DNA of 64,000 nucleotides from NCBI GenBank assembly GCA_910588375.1, contig CAJUQA010000001.1, positions 209,728 to 273,727 on the forward strand, in the 5' to 3' direction. Below are positions 7,497-14,814 of the stretch, piece after piece. Position 1 is the first letter of the stretch. The number at the start of each line of letters is the position of its first letter. The stretch comes from an uncultured Odoribacter sp. GTDB taxonomy: Bacteria; Bacteroidota; Bacteroidia; Bacteroidales; Marinifilaceae. The translations under genes were made by a program, and so were the position numbers. The notes under the pieces were generated by a model, which had not been told where the DNA came from, ran no database searches, and saw only the letters and a list, made by a program, of their open reading frames with translations.

Positions 7497-7565
7497 CTAA
7501 ATTTAGGTTGGTGAGAAATTTTCGTAATGGGTATATAAAGCTAAAGATAGAGGATATTTTCACCA
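7497..7565. repeat. Toxin-antitoxin-associated repeat, copy 2
   Basis: Begins CTAAATTTAGGTTGGTGAG and ends ATATTTTCACCA; about 57 of 69 positions match copy 1, including a block GAAATTTTCGTAATGGG. It separates yoeB from the zeta-type module. The inner 58-bp unit is 7508-7565. Confidence 0.8.
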
Positions 7566-7625
7566 TTGTTGATTCTGAATATTTTTGATTATATAGGTGG
7601 ATATTAGTGTTGGAAACGGCTTTTG

Positions 7626-7656
7626 TTGTTTTGCTTTAGAAAAAATGCTATCTTTA
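7626..7656 (+). promoter_or_regulatory. Promoter of the zeta-type toxin module
   Basis: TTG at 7626-7628, a 20-bp spacer and TATCTTTA at 7649-7656 (one mismatch from TAnnTTTG) lie 23 bp before the ATG at 7680. Confidence 0.5.
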
Positions 7657-7679
7657 CCATACGATTAAGATAATATGCC

Positions 7680-7880
7680 ATGTCTGAAAACGAAATGAAT
7701 GCTTATCGTCTGAATGGTTTGGAAGAGCCGACGGATGAAATACTTGCCGCGTTGATGAAAGAGGTCGCAGAGGAAGCAAGGCAAAAATCAGAAAAAGCCC
7801 ATCAAAGATTTTTTCGGGAGATTCGTGATGACATTCGTAAACAACGGGTACTATGGAATAAAGAATATAATATCCAATGA
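7680..7880 (+). CDS. Small partner (probable antitoxin) of zeta-type toxin
   Basis: This 66-residue, strongly charged, probably helical protein has no named family that I recognise. Its stop codon overlaps the start of the zeta-type kinase by 4 bp (ATGA), the arrangement of antitoxin-first modules. The central part (EILAALMKEVAEEARQKSEK) and basic C-terminus (RDDIRKQRVLWNKEYN) could form long helices that cover the kinase active site, as epsilon does for zeta. Assignment as antitoxin is from gene order and size. Confidence 0.65.
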   Translation: MSENEMNAYRLNGLEEPTDEILAALMKEVAEEARQKSEKAHQRFFREIRDDIRKQRVLWNKEYNIQ

Positions 7881-8485
7881 ATGAAGTTATCCATAAGCCC
7901 GTGCTTATTATAATTGCTGGCCCCAATGGTTCAGGCAAAACTTCTGTAACTTCCAGAATCCTTCATCATCAATGGATGGAAGATTCCATTTATATTAATC
8001 CGGATATTATTGCCCAAGAGAAATTTGGCGATTGGAATTCCAGAGAGGCAATCATGCAGGCTGTAAAATATAGTGAAGAATTAAGAGAGGAATGTTTGCT
8101 TAAGCGTAAAAGTCTGATATTTGAGACGGTGTTGTCCGCCAAAGATAAAGTAGATTATATTTACAGGGCAATACACGCAGGTTTTTTTGTCCGTTTATTT
8201 TTTGTATGTACAGCGTCTCCTACAATCAATGCTTCGCGTATTGCCAATAGAGTTATGGAAGGTGGACATGATGTACCTATACCTAAAATTATTTCCAGAT
8301 ACCAAAAATCCTTATTGAATTGCTGCTTGGTATCAAAACTGGCAGACAGAACTTATATTTATGATAATTCCATAGAAAACAGGGATGCCACACTATTATT
8401 CAGGCTGACAAAAGGGCAAATAGTCAAACAGTATGTCGATATAATTCCGGAATGGGCATATCCTATCTTTAATAGTGATTTCTAA
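7877..8485 (+). CDS. Zeta-toxin-like kinase
   Basis: This P-loop protein of 202 residues has Walker A GPNGSGKT at 15-22, followed by DSIYINPDIIAQ and the zeta-type FET(V)LS motif at 83-87. It matches the zeta toxin/UDP-N-acetylglucosamine kinase group; zeta toxins phosphorylate the peptidoglycan precursor UDP-GlcNAc, but many short homologues in Bacteroidota have unproven substrates. Conserved Arg residues (ASRIANRVMEGGHDVP) probably form the lid. It follows its 66-residue partner with a 4-bp overlap. Together they make the fourth toxin-antitoxin-like unit of this element. Confidence 0.82.
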   Translation: MNEVIHKPVLIIIAGPNGSGKTSVTSRILHHQWMEDSIYINPDIIAQEKFGDWNSREAIMQAVKYSEELREECLLKRKSLIFETVLSAKDKVDYIYRAIHAGFFVRLFFVCTASPTINASRIANRVMEGGHDVPIPKIISRYQKSLLNCCLVSKLADRTYIYDNSIENRDATLLFRLTKGQIVKQYVDIIPEWAYPIFNSDF

Positions 8486-8495
8486 ACTCTGTTTT

Positions 8496-8619
8496 CCCCC
8501 TAAAGAATATTTCTGTTTAGATTTTTACTTTTCGCCTAAAGGGATAAATGGAAAAATTCTTCTTATTCTTCCCTAAGGACTGTATTTTCAGAGTAAGCCC
8601 GTTTCATTCTTTTAGGGGG
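8496..8619. repeat. Spaced CCCTAAAG motifs and inverted repeat
   Basis: CCCTAAAG-like motifs start at 8498, 8534 (first base G) and 8571 (CCCTAAGG), and an inverted copy lies at 8609-8618, giving steps of 36, 37 and 38 bp. The outer two, CCCCCTAAAGAAT (8496-8508) and ATTCTTTTAGGGGG (8606-8619), form an inverted repeat. The last copy touches the promoter TATCTTTG at 8631-8638. This may be an operator array for the downstream small gene. Confidence 0.5.
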
Positions 8620-8684
8620 ATAGAGTTTCGTATCTTTGCTGTATAGACAGATACTTCATTTTTTAATTTCAATTTTACCAACAC

Positions 8685-8879
8685 ATGAAAATCCAATGCA
8701 AGACTTCGGATTGGTTTGGTGTTGAACATGTGAGTTACCATGTAGACCTTTACAGACATATAAACATGGAAACCCTTTGTAAGCTATATCCCCAGTTGTT
8801 CAATCCTGAAATATGGCTTTCAGCTACTCCGCCCAAACCCGTCATGCCGAAGAAAAGGAAACTAATCAAACGTAAATAG
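8685..8879 (+). CDS. Small basic protein (64 aa)
   Basis: This short protein opens MKIQCKTSDWFGVEHVSYHV and ends in a very basic tail (MPKKRKLIKRK). No family is recognised. Support for it being real comes from a TATCTTTG promoter element at 8631-8638, an ATG about 46 bp downstream, and a terminator-like hairpin 25 bp after the stop. The basic tail suggests nucleic acid binding. It stands alone between the zeta module and the oppositely oriented winged-helix gene. Confidence 0.55.
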   Translation: MKIQCKTSDWFGVEHVSYHVDLYRHINMETLCKLYPQLFNPEIWLSATPPKPVMPKKRKLIKRK

Positions 8880-8904
8880 ATATACCTCATTTTTAGATAA
8901 TGCT

Positions 8905-8935
8905 GCCGATATTCAGATTGGGTATCGGCTTTTGT
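8905..8935 (+). terminator. Terminator after the 64-aa gene
   Basis: GCCGATA (8905-8911) and TATCGGC (8923-8929) form a 7-bp stem, followed by TTTTGTC. Confidence 0.55.
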
Positions 8936-8981
8936 CGTTTCAATGGGAGAACATATTTTCTGTGGGGTAATTTAGACCGTT

Positions 8982-9851
8982 TTAGTCTAAAGTCAGATAT
9001 ATTTTCTTTATCTCCTGTTCCGGCTCCCATGCTTTCCCCGCCATTATTTTGACAAAATAATTCAGGCTGCTTATTTTTTCAGGCAATTCCGGACATCTTT
9101 TCTCATATAATTCCCTTAGCATTTGAGGTGTACAGCCAAACATGCTAATCCTTTCCAATAAGCTGTTTTCAAATGGCGGACAAACAACTCTCCTGCTTTT
9201 ACAAAAAGCATAAATAACAGAATAAATGTCCCTATACCTGACCGCTTCCTTTGGAATAGTCATAGGGGGATAACCATTATAAAACAATCCTTTCCTGATA
9301 GCATATCCTTTTCCTTCTTCATACTGGCTTACCAATCCATATTCCAAACACAGTTTCATCATTTTGGCAATGGTAGCATAGGATAACAGCATATGTTCTG
9401 CCATTTTCCTATAGCTATACAATGTAGTATCAGTAAAATTCATACACAGGCATTTCAATAGTAAAATGAATCCTTTGATAAATGATATTTCTTTTAGCTC
9501 CATCCCTTCCAGTTTCAAGTCAAACAGCTTTCTTGAAACCATGATGTAATATATATCCGGCATCTGAATGAAATAATCCGTCAGGTGTCTTGGTTGTCCT
9601 TTAGGGGTTACTCCGTCATAGTAGCTTGTCATGTTAATAATCCCTTTCTCCTTTAATTGTTTCAAATACTTTTTTAGAGATGATTCCGGAATCCCAGTCT
9701 TCTCCACTACAGTACGGTGTATGACATGTGACACCCCTGTTTGATAATCGGCATGAAACACCAGAGCCAGTAAAACGGCAGCCTCCTTGTTGTTTAAATG
9801 TTTATGCAAGTCATTCCTTACTCTCCTGTAAGACAGTTTATCTATATCCAT
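8982..9851 (-). CDS. Winged-helix protein, possible replication initiator or regulator
   Basis: This 289-residue soluble protein opens with a helix-turn-helix-like stretch (NNKEAAVLLALVFHADYQTG, then KTGIPESSLKKYLKQLKEKG at about 50-70), typical of winged-helix domains in plasmid Rep proteins and MarR-like regulators. A second such motif may lie near AEHMLLSYATIAKMMKLCLE (about 143-165). I do not recognise a named family. The upstream region (9877-9985) holds palindromes and two sets of direct repeats, which fits an initiator with iterons or an autoregulated repressor. Element excision and replication could involve it; this is inference. Confidence 0.55.
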   Translation of the reverse strand: MDIDKLSYRRVRNDLHKHLNNKEAAVLLALVFHADYQTGVSHVIHRTVVEKTGIPESSLKKYLKQLKEKGIINMTSYYDGVTPKGQPRHLTDYFIQMPDIYYIMVSRKLFDLKLEGMELKEISFIKGFILLLKCLCMNFTDTTLYSYRKMAEHMLLSYATIAKMMKLCLEYGLVSQYEEGKGYAIRKGLFYNGYPPMTIPKEAVRYRDIYSVIYAFCKSRRVVCPPFENSLLERISMFGCTPQMLRELYEKRCPELPEKISSLNYFVKIMAGKAWEPEQEIKKIYLTLD

Positions 9852-9876
9852 ATGTTATTTACAGGTATTCATTTTT

Positions 9877-9985
9877 GAATCATTTGATTCAAAATCAAAT
9901 ATTAGTTATTAGTATATAGTTATTAGTATACGGCTCAATAATATATCACCGAAAAAGTGAAAAATATATCACTTGGAAAATCGGA
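9877..9985. repeat. Iteron-like repeats and palindromes upstream of the winged-helix gene
   Basis: GAATCATTTGATTC (9877-9890) is a perfect palindrome, overlapping TTTGATT-CAA-AATCAAA (9883-9899). AGTTATTAGTATA occurs at 9904-9916 and 9918-9930 (14-bp step). AATATATCAC occurs at 9940-9949 and 9963-9972 (23-bp step) with similar flanks. The region is very AT-rich. Confidence 0.7.
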
Positions 9986-10016
9986 GCTAATAGCACATTC
10001 CACCTTGGTTTTTATT

Positions 10017-10063
10017 TTAAAGGAGTGCAGTCCCCCTATTATAGGTAACTGCTCCACCTTTAA
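10017..10063 (-). terminator. Hairpin downstream of the 103-aa gene
   Basis: TTAAAGG (10017-10023) with CCTTTAA (10057-10063), extended by GCAGT/ACTGC, makes a long stem just past the stop at 10071. No strong T run follows on the minus strand, so it may stabilise the mRNA rather than terminate. Confidence 0.4.
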
Positions 10064-10070
10064 TTTCAGT

Positions 10071-10382
10071 CTAATGTAGTTCAATCCCTAATTGGGCTAT
10101 AAAATCAGGCTTTTGGCTAAAACCCCAACTTAATTCATTTTTCAGAATCTTTTGGGCTTTCCGTTGTATTCGTTCAACTTTCTTATTATAGACCTCTTCA
10201 TTCTCACAATAAAAATAGATGTCACTTAATTCTTTTCCAGTCAGAGAATGTAGTTCATAAGTAAGTGCTAATTTTTCTGCTGCATTTAGGCGGTGTTTCA
10301 AATAAGTACCAATTTCCATTATTGAATATTTTGGAGCATTAAAAACCTTTTCAATCGGAGGCAATTTTTTGTTATGTTTCAT
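10071..10382 (-). CDS. Hypothetical protein (103 aa)
   Basis: A small, basic, largely helical protein of unknown family. The middle (NAAEKLALTYELHSLTGKEL) and the Lys/Arg-rich stretch VERIQRKAQKILKNEL suggest a helical bundle. It lies 116 bp downstream of the DGQHR/ParB-like gene on the same strand, so the two may share a transcript. A hairpin follows the stop codon. No catalytic motif can be seen. Confidence 0.55.
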   Translation of the reverse strand: MKHNKKLPPIEKVFNAPKYSIMEIGTYLKHRLNAAEKLALTYELHSLTGKELSDIYFYCENEEVYNKKVERIQRKAQKILKNELSWGFSQKPDFIAQLGIELH

Positions 10383-10498
10383 TTTGTTAAAATTGATTAA
10401 TTTAGAATTTGTTCCAGTTTTACTCTTGGTTAAACCTTCTACGCATTAGGGTAAATGCCGGAACTTCTTTTGTTTTAAATTATATATCTAAATTCTAT

Positions 10499-11554
10499 TT
10501 AGGCACTCATTAGGTTAGCTTCATTGAGTAAGGAGACAAAGTGGTCACCTTCTTTTACCTCTTGCAGTCGGGATACCTTATCTGTTAGTTTGGATAGTTT
10601 TTTCAATGCCTCAAAAGCAGTAGCCTCGCTTGTTGCTGCAGAGAAACTGTTGAAACCCTCTATATAATACCGTTTTGTTATCAGGTCTACGCCCATACCT
10701 GCGGCTTTGCAAAGGGTAATAAATTTATCACCCCTTTCTATATTTACCACAGCTTTTTTGTTCAGTTGGTAGGGTTCTCCCTTTAAAACTTTATTTAGTA
10801 TACTGTCGGAGATACGTTTCCCCGTATAGATTAACATCGGGGTTGAAGGATTGAATCCTTCTGCAATACGGTCGGCAATACTTGTAAACGGCTCTGAGCT
10901 TATAGTCAATTGTGCGATGACAAACTTGTCCCGTTTATCCCAATGGCTTCCGGCTTTGTTAATATCAATAAGATATTTAGCCACATTCTCCACTTCCCTA
11001 AGGTGTACATTGGGGATTACATATTCTGCACCAGTGGCGTTTAGTTGTGCAAATGCTTTACACCGATGCTGTCCGTCAAGTATTACCAAATACTCGTCGG
11101 CTTCTTCGGCAGTAATAGAATCGCCGCTATAGTCAATGACTTCATAGTCAGCTTCAATCAGTTTAGAGGCTTCTATGGCTATTATTGGATAAGCGTTTTC
11201 GTACTCATCATTGGCGATGATGTTGATAAACTCATCCACATCTTTCTGGTCTATGGGACGATTATATTTTACTCTTGCGAGTTTGTATTTGACAATTTCG
11301 TCACTTCCTGCCAATTGGAAAGACTGCATGCCTTTCTCCGGCTGAATTAATTTTGCTTTCTCAATAGGCGTTTCAGCCAACTGGGCTATATGTTCTTTTA
11401 GCCCTTTGATGATACTCTCTTGTGAGAGAATATCCATCGGTTTAGTTGCTGTTTTGGATTTTAGTTTTGCAAGTTTTTCTTCTGCTCTAACCAATTTTTT
11501 CTCTAATTCTTTCATGTTTGGCATGTTGTTTAATTCATTAATAATTTTGTTCAT
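10499..11554 (-). CDS. DGQHR/ParB-nuclease-like protein
   Basis: This 351-residue protein begins with a coiled coil (about 1-60, ELEKKLVRAEEKLAKLKSK). A ParB/sulfiredoxin-like domain follows, including YNRPIDQKDVDEFINII and the signature VILDGQHRCKAFAQL (about 150-165). DGQHR proteins occur on plasmids and genomic islands and near DNA modification systems. The motif resembles the ParB CTP/ATP-binding box, but no partner ParA is present. It could act in element maintenance or DNA metabolism. The region upstream has two inverted repeats that may be its operator. Confidence 0.7.
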   Translation of the reverse strand: MNKIINELNNMPNMKELEKKLVRAEEKLAKLKSKTATKPMDILSQESIIKGLKEHIAQLAETPIEKAKLIQPEKGMQSFQLAGSDEIVKYKLARVKYNRPIDQKDVDEFINIIANDEYENAYPIIAIEASKLIEADYEVIDYSGDSITAEEADEYLVILDGQHRCKAFAQLNATGAEYVIPNVHLREVENVAKYLIDINKAGSHWDKRDKFVIAQLTISSEPFTSIADRIAEGFNPSTPMLIYTGKRISDSILNKVLKGEPYQLNKKAVVNIERGDKFITLCKAAGMGVDLITKRYYIEGFNSFSAATSEATAFEALKKLSKLTDKVSRLQEVKEGDHFVSLLNEANLMSA

Positions 11555-11576
11555 ATGGTATTTTTTTAAAGTTCTT

Positions 11577-11640
11577 CTCTTAATTCGATTAAGAGTTTAC
11601 CGACAATCCTTTTCAAAAGACACGTCCTTTGTAGGATTGT
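11577..11640. promoter_or_regulatory. Inverted repeats upstream of the DGQHR gene
   Basis: CTCTTAAT-TCG-ATTAAGAG (11577-11595) is a perfect hairpin 22 bp before the start codon. ACAATCCT (11603-11610) pairs with AGGATTGT (11633-11640). Both lie in the leader, consistent with autoregulation by a DNA- or RNA-binding product. Confidence 0.45.
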
Positions 11641-11721
11641 AATACAAAAATATAGTCACAAAAGGGGTATTTTGTGGTAAATTTCGAGGCTTGAAAATTA
11701 CGTACCTTGTTAATTAGATAC

Positions 11722-12648
11722 TTAGAGCTGATAATAGAGAGAAAATAGGTCTGTTTTGGTTAGTTGGACATTTGTTTTTTCAAAATCTTTCATCAATTTG
11801 GTAAGGGTAATGATGTTATTTCTGTCACATACTTTGTCCGTTTGTCCTAAAAGATAATCATAGAAATGGAGAATACACAGACAAAAAATGGATTCAGTTT
11901 GCGGGTAGTATCTTTTAGAGGTGTCACAATGTAGAATTTCGTTAAGTATGGTCTTGATAATGATATAACTTTTGTGTCTCTCCGTTATGCTTGAGGGTAC
12001 TTCTACAATAGGTGTTCCGCTTTCTCTGAATGAGGTAAGCAGGGTATGAGATTTTCCGAAAAGGGTAAATGTTTTATCATATGGCATATCCATATAGTAT
12101 TCCTCCTGACAATGGAATACAGCAAATAGGGCTTTCAATATAAGGGGATGGGTAATTTCCTTACTTTTTCTTCCTGCGGTAAGTTTGATTTTTAGATTAT
12201 TGTCAAGATTGGCAGTAATAAATAGGTTGGTTTCTTTTATAATATCCGTTACTGTCATTTTTCTGTCTGCATAAATACCATTGACGGAAAAATACAGGAA
12301 TACAAGGAAACCCCATACGGCTTCTTTACGGAAGGAGATTCTTTGCTCTTTACTGATAGTTCTATGATATTTAAGTTCTATTTGGTTGGCATATGTTTCA
12401 ATGTTGTCTTCTCCCCAGTCGATATGTTCAATACAGCGTTGTAACAGGGTAAACTTATAGAATGCTCTTTTTGAGAATTTTTCAGGCAGAGAAGCGACAA
12501 TGGTATCATATTTAGCCAAAAATATCTCCAATTCACAGGAAGGATATATACAGGGTTCTCCTGCTTCATCTATTTCAACATCCGGAAAATATTTATTGCA
12601 GTATTGTTTTACGTAAATAGCTTCCAGTGAATCGTAGGATAATGGCAT
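11722..12648 (-). CDS. Hypothetical element protein (308 aa)
   Basis: A soluble protein with no recognised family, lying between the DGQHR gene and the integrase, all on the minus strand. It is mostly alpha-helical. Cysteines at YPSCELEI and in IFCLCILHFYDYLLG are not spaced like a metal site. One hydrophobic stretch (VWGFLVFLYFSVNG, about 110-124) may be a buried helix rather than a membrane anchor. Position next to the integrase suggests a conserved element backbone gene. Function unknown. Confidence 0.55.
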   Translation of the reverse strand: MPLSYDSLEAIYVKQYCNKYFPDVEIDEAGEPCIYPSCELEIFLAKYDTIVASLPEKFSKRAFYKFTLLQRCIEHIDWGEDNIETYANQIELKYHRTISKEQRISFRKEAVWGFLVFLYFSVNGIYADRKMTVTDIIKETNLFITANLDNNLKIKLTAGRKSKEITHPLILKALFAVFHCQEEYYMDMPYDKTFTLFGKSHTLLTSFRESGTPIVEVPSSITERHKSYIIIKTILNEILHCDTSKRYYPQTESIFCLCILHFYDYLLGQTDKVCDRNNIITLTKLMKDFEKTNVQLTKTDLFSLYYQL

Positions 12649-12680
12649 GGTATAAAATTTTCAAATAGGATACAACACCC

Positions 12681-12729
12681 AAAAATAAAAAAAATACCCC
12701 CTCACTCCAATAGAAAAGGAATGAGAGGG
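12681..12729 (-). terminator. Terminator of the integrase gene
   Basis: On the minus strand a stem made of CCCTCTCATTCC and GGAGTGAGGGGG (one bulge and one mismatch) is followed by ATTTTTTTTATTTTTG. It starts 10 bp after the integrase stop codon. Confidence 0.75.
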
Positions 12730-12738
12730 TAAATAGGG

Positions 12739-13944
12739 TTACAATAAATTGCTCATGGCAGCGTCTACCTGTTCGTTTTCAAAACTGTCAAGGTAGATTT
12801 GGGTGACTTTTTCAGAGCTGTGTCCCATTGCTTCGCAGATAATGGAGGTGTTTACTCCTGACCGTTTGAGGACTGTTGCGAATGAATGGCGGGCTACGTA
12901 GGTCGTCAAGTCAATAGGGAGATTCAGTTCTTTGCCTATTAGCTTTAGTCGCTTGTTAACCTTTTTCATTACTTTACGCCTTCGGAATTTTTGTTGTTGT
13001 TCTGTTTGGTGGAATGTTGACAGGATAGGAAAAATATAAGATTCGCTGTCAGATTTGTATTTATTAATCAACTCCATTGCTTTAGATTGCATAGGTAGAT
13101 TGATTAATTGTTTAGTCTTCCTTCGTGTGTAAATTAGTCGGTTGTCCGTTACATTCTTCATTGTTAGATATGCCATGTCAGCAAAATTAATTCCTCCCAT
13201 GAAATAAGAAAATGCGAATAGGTCTACAGCAAGCTGTGTATAATAATCTTTGGTGCGACTTGAATAGTTTAGAATTGCCATAACATTAGCTTTAGTTAAG
13301 GCTCGTTTGGCAGTTTCCTGATGCAATTTAGATACTTGATACTTTTTGAAAGGATAATACTCCTGTTTAACAATATTTTCTTTGATAGCTACGTTGAATA
13401 TAGCTCGCAAAGTTCTGAACTTTATGCCTATAGTATTGTCGCTGTTTCCTTGTTCTCTAAGCCATGTTTCATAACGTTGTAACCATTCCATATTAATTTC
13501 AGAGAAGTAAATATCAAGATGTCCATTAAATTTTAAGAGAGACTTATAAACATAGTCGTGGGATTCTGCATAACCTAAACGGTTAGCTTTTTTTAATTCT
13601 TGAATACGTTTTTGAAATAGTTCCCCAACTGTTTTTCGTTTAGTTGGTCTCGTTATTTTTTCGACTAAGGATTTAGCTGTAAACTCTTTATTTTCAATCT
13701 TTAGTTCAATTAATTGGTCTTGGTATTCTTTTGTTTTCTCTGTAATTAATCGAAGTATTGCATCACGATGAGGGCAGTTACGTTTAGGTTGGTTTTTGTC
13801 AAAATTCCAATCGGAAGCGAAAACAGATATGTTTAGACTAACAAGTTTTCGTTTGCCGTCTTTATGTATTCGTAACATTAAAGGGTGTTTTCCGTTTGAA
13901 AGTGTTTTATACTTATAGCAAAGTACTGTAATAGAAGCACTCAT
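12739..13944 (-). CDS. Tyrosine recombinase/integrase
   Basis: This 401-residue integrase has the Bacteroidota layout: an N-terminal Arm-type domain (about 5-90), a SAM-like core-binding domain (about 105-205) and a catalytic domain. Visible active-site residues are Arg352 (YVARHSFAT), His375 (AMGHSS) and the nucleophile Tyr384 (TQIYLDSF). The box I position that carries Arg in most family members is Gly250 (YFMGGINFADMA), and the box II His is Tyr. IntDOT-type enzymes also lack the box I Arg. The gene starts 104 bp from the 3' end of the tRNA gene and probably directs insertion there. A 12-bp tandem repeat lies just upstream. Confidence 0.9.
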   Translation of the reverse strand: MSASITVLCYKYKTLSNGKHPLMLRIHKDGKRKLVSLNISVFASDWNFDKNQPKRNCPHRDAILRLITEKTKEYQDQLIELKIENKEFTAKSLVEKITRPTKRKTVGELFQKRIQELKKANRLGYAESHDYVYKSLLKFNGHLDIYFSEINMEWLQRYETWLREQGNSDNTIGIKFRTLRAIFNVAIKENIVKQEYYPFKKYQVSKLHQETAKRALTKANVMAILNYSSRTKDYYTQLAVDLFAFSYFMGGINFADMAYLTMKNVTDNRLIYTRRKTKQLINLPMQSKAMELINKYKSDSESYIFPILSTFHQTEQQQKFRRRKVMKKVNKRLKLIGKELNLPIDLTTYVARHSFATVLKRSGVNTSIICEAMGHSSEKVTQIYLDSFENEQVDAAMSNLL

Positions 13945-13953
13945 GTTAAAATT

Positions 13954-13977
13954 TTGGTTGACGTCTTGGTTGACGTT
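13954..13977. repeat. 12-bp tandem repeat, possible integrase arm sites
   Basis: TTGGTTGACGTC (13954-13965) is followed at once by TTGGTTGACGTT (13966-13977), 9 bp upstream of the integrase ATG. The same arrangement, GACGTC then TTGGTTGATGTC, forms bases 1-18 of the window. Confidence 0.65.
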
Positions 13978-14002
13978 GACCCCTTAAAACACCCCCAAAT
14001 AG

Positions 14003-14038
14003 AAGAAAAAACAAAAGCAGCTACTTTCGTAACTGCTT
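14003..14038 (-). terminator. Terminator after the tRNA gene
   Basis: On the minus strand AAGCAGTTAC, a GAAA tetraloop and GTAGCTGCTT form a near-perfect 10-bp stem followed by TTGTTTTTTC. It lies 9 bp beyond the tRNA 3' end. Confidence 0.7.
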
Positions 14039-14047
14039 CATTTTTAG

Positions 14048-14121
14048 TGGTCCCACTTGGGCTTGAACCAAGGACCCCCTGATTATGAGTCAGGTGCTCT
14101 AACCAGCTGAGCTATAGGACC
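14048..14121 (-). tRNA. tRNA with CAT anticodon, probably tRNA-Ile2 (lysidine type)
   Basis: The minus strand folds as a full cloverleaf: acceptor GGTCCTA with TGGGACC, D arm AGCTCAGCTGGTTAGAGC, anticodon stem CCTGA/TCAGG, and T arm with loop GTTCAAG. The anticodon loop is CTCATAA. That loop is typical of tRNA-Ile2, where TilS changes the C34 to lysidine so AUA is read; elongator tRNA-Met loops usually read TTCATAC. CCA is not encoded. The 3' end faces the integrase, so this gene is the likely attachment site of the element at 1-14,000. Confidence 0.9.
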
Positions 14122-14286
14122 TACACTCGCGTGTATTAAGAATTTCACCTCTTAACGGGTGCAAATATAGGGATAAAATCCGTTTTTTTGCAAGGGATGT
14201 ATAAAAAAAATGTTACTTTCGTTGAGAAAGAGAAAAAGGACGTGAGTTGGGTGTGGAACGGGTGTGTGAAATAAAGCGGAGAAAAA

Positions 14287-14760
14287 ATGAAAATTACTTT
14301 ATTGGTGATTGGGAAAACGGATGCTGCCTATGTCCGGGCGGGAATAGAAGAATACGAAAAACGTTTGGTGCGTTATGTGCCTTATGAAATGAAAATATTG
14401 CCCGATATAAAAAACAGCAAGAATATGAGTGAAGGGGTGCAGAAAGAAAAGGAGGGAGAGTTGCTGCTGGGGCAGATAGCCCCGTCGGATTATGTAGTAT
14501 TGTTGGATGAGAAAGGAAAGGAATATGATTCCGTGGGATTTTCTGAATTTGTGGCACAAAAGATGCTGAGTGGTGTGAAAGCATTGGTATTTGTGATAGG
14601 TGGACCCTATGGTTTTTCAGAAGCGGTATATAAAAGATGTAACGAAAAGATTTCCTTATCGAAAATGACTTTTTCCCACCAGATGGTAAGAATGATTTTC
14701 GCCGAACAATTATATCGGGCCATGACCATCATGAAAGGGGAGCCTTATCATCATATTTGA
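14287..14760 (+). CDS. rlmH: 23S rRNA (pseudouridine-1915-N3)-methyltransferase
   Basis: This 157-residue SPOUT-class methyltransferase starts MKITLLVIGKTDAAYVRAGI and has the C-terminal knot with the SAM-binding loop FVIGGPYGFSEAVY (about 104-117) and the conserved ending RMIFAEQLYRAMTIMKGEPYHH. RlmH methylates pseudouridine 1915 of helix 69 in assembled ribosomes. Full length for the family. It is the first chromosomal protein gene beyond the tRNA. The sensor kinase starts 54 bp later in the same direction. Confidence 0.97.
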   Translation: MKITLLVIGKTDAAYVRAGIEEYEKRLVRYVPYEMKILPDIKNSKNMSEGVQKEKEGELLLGQIAPSDYVVLLDEKGKEYDSVGFSEFVAQKMLSGVKALVFVIGGPYGFSEAVYKRCNEKISLSKMTFSHQMVRMIFAEQLYRAMTIMKGEPYHHI

Positions 14761-14814
14761 GACATGGTGTATGATGCTGTTGTGGAACAAGTCGGGATAT
14801 TATAAAGACAGACT

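Noticed and set aside
8496..8619. Possible tiny CRISPR array
   Set aside because: The repeated motif is only about 8 bp, imperfect, the last copy is inverted, and no cas genes are present.
1..14000. Conjugative element or prophage
   Set aside because: No relaxase, tra, coupling protein, portal, terminase or capsid genes are seen; only integrase and cargo.
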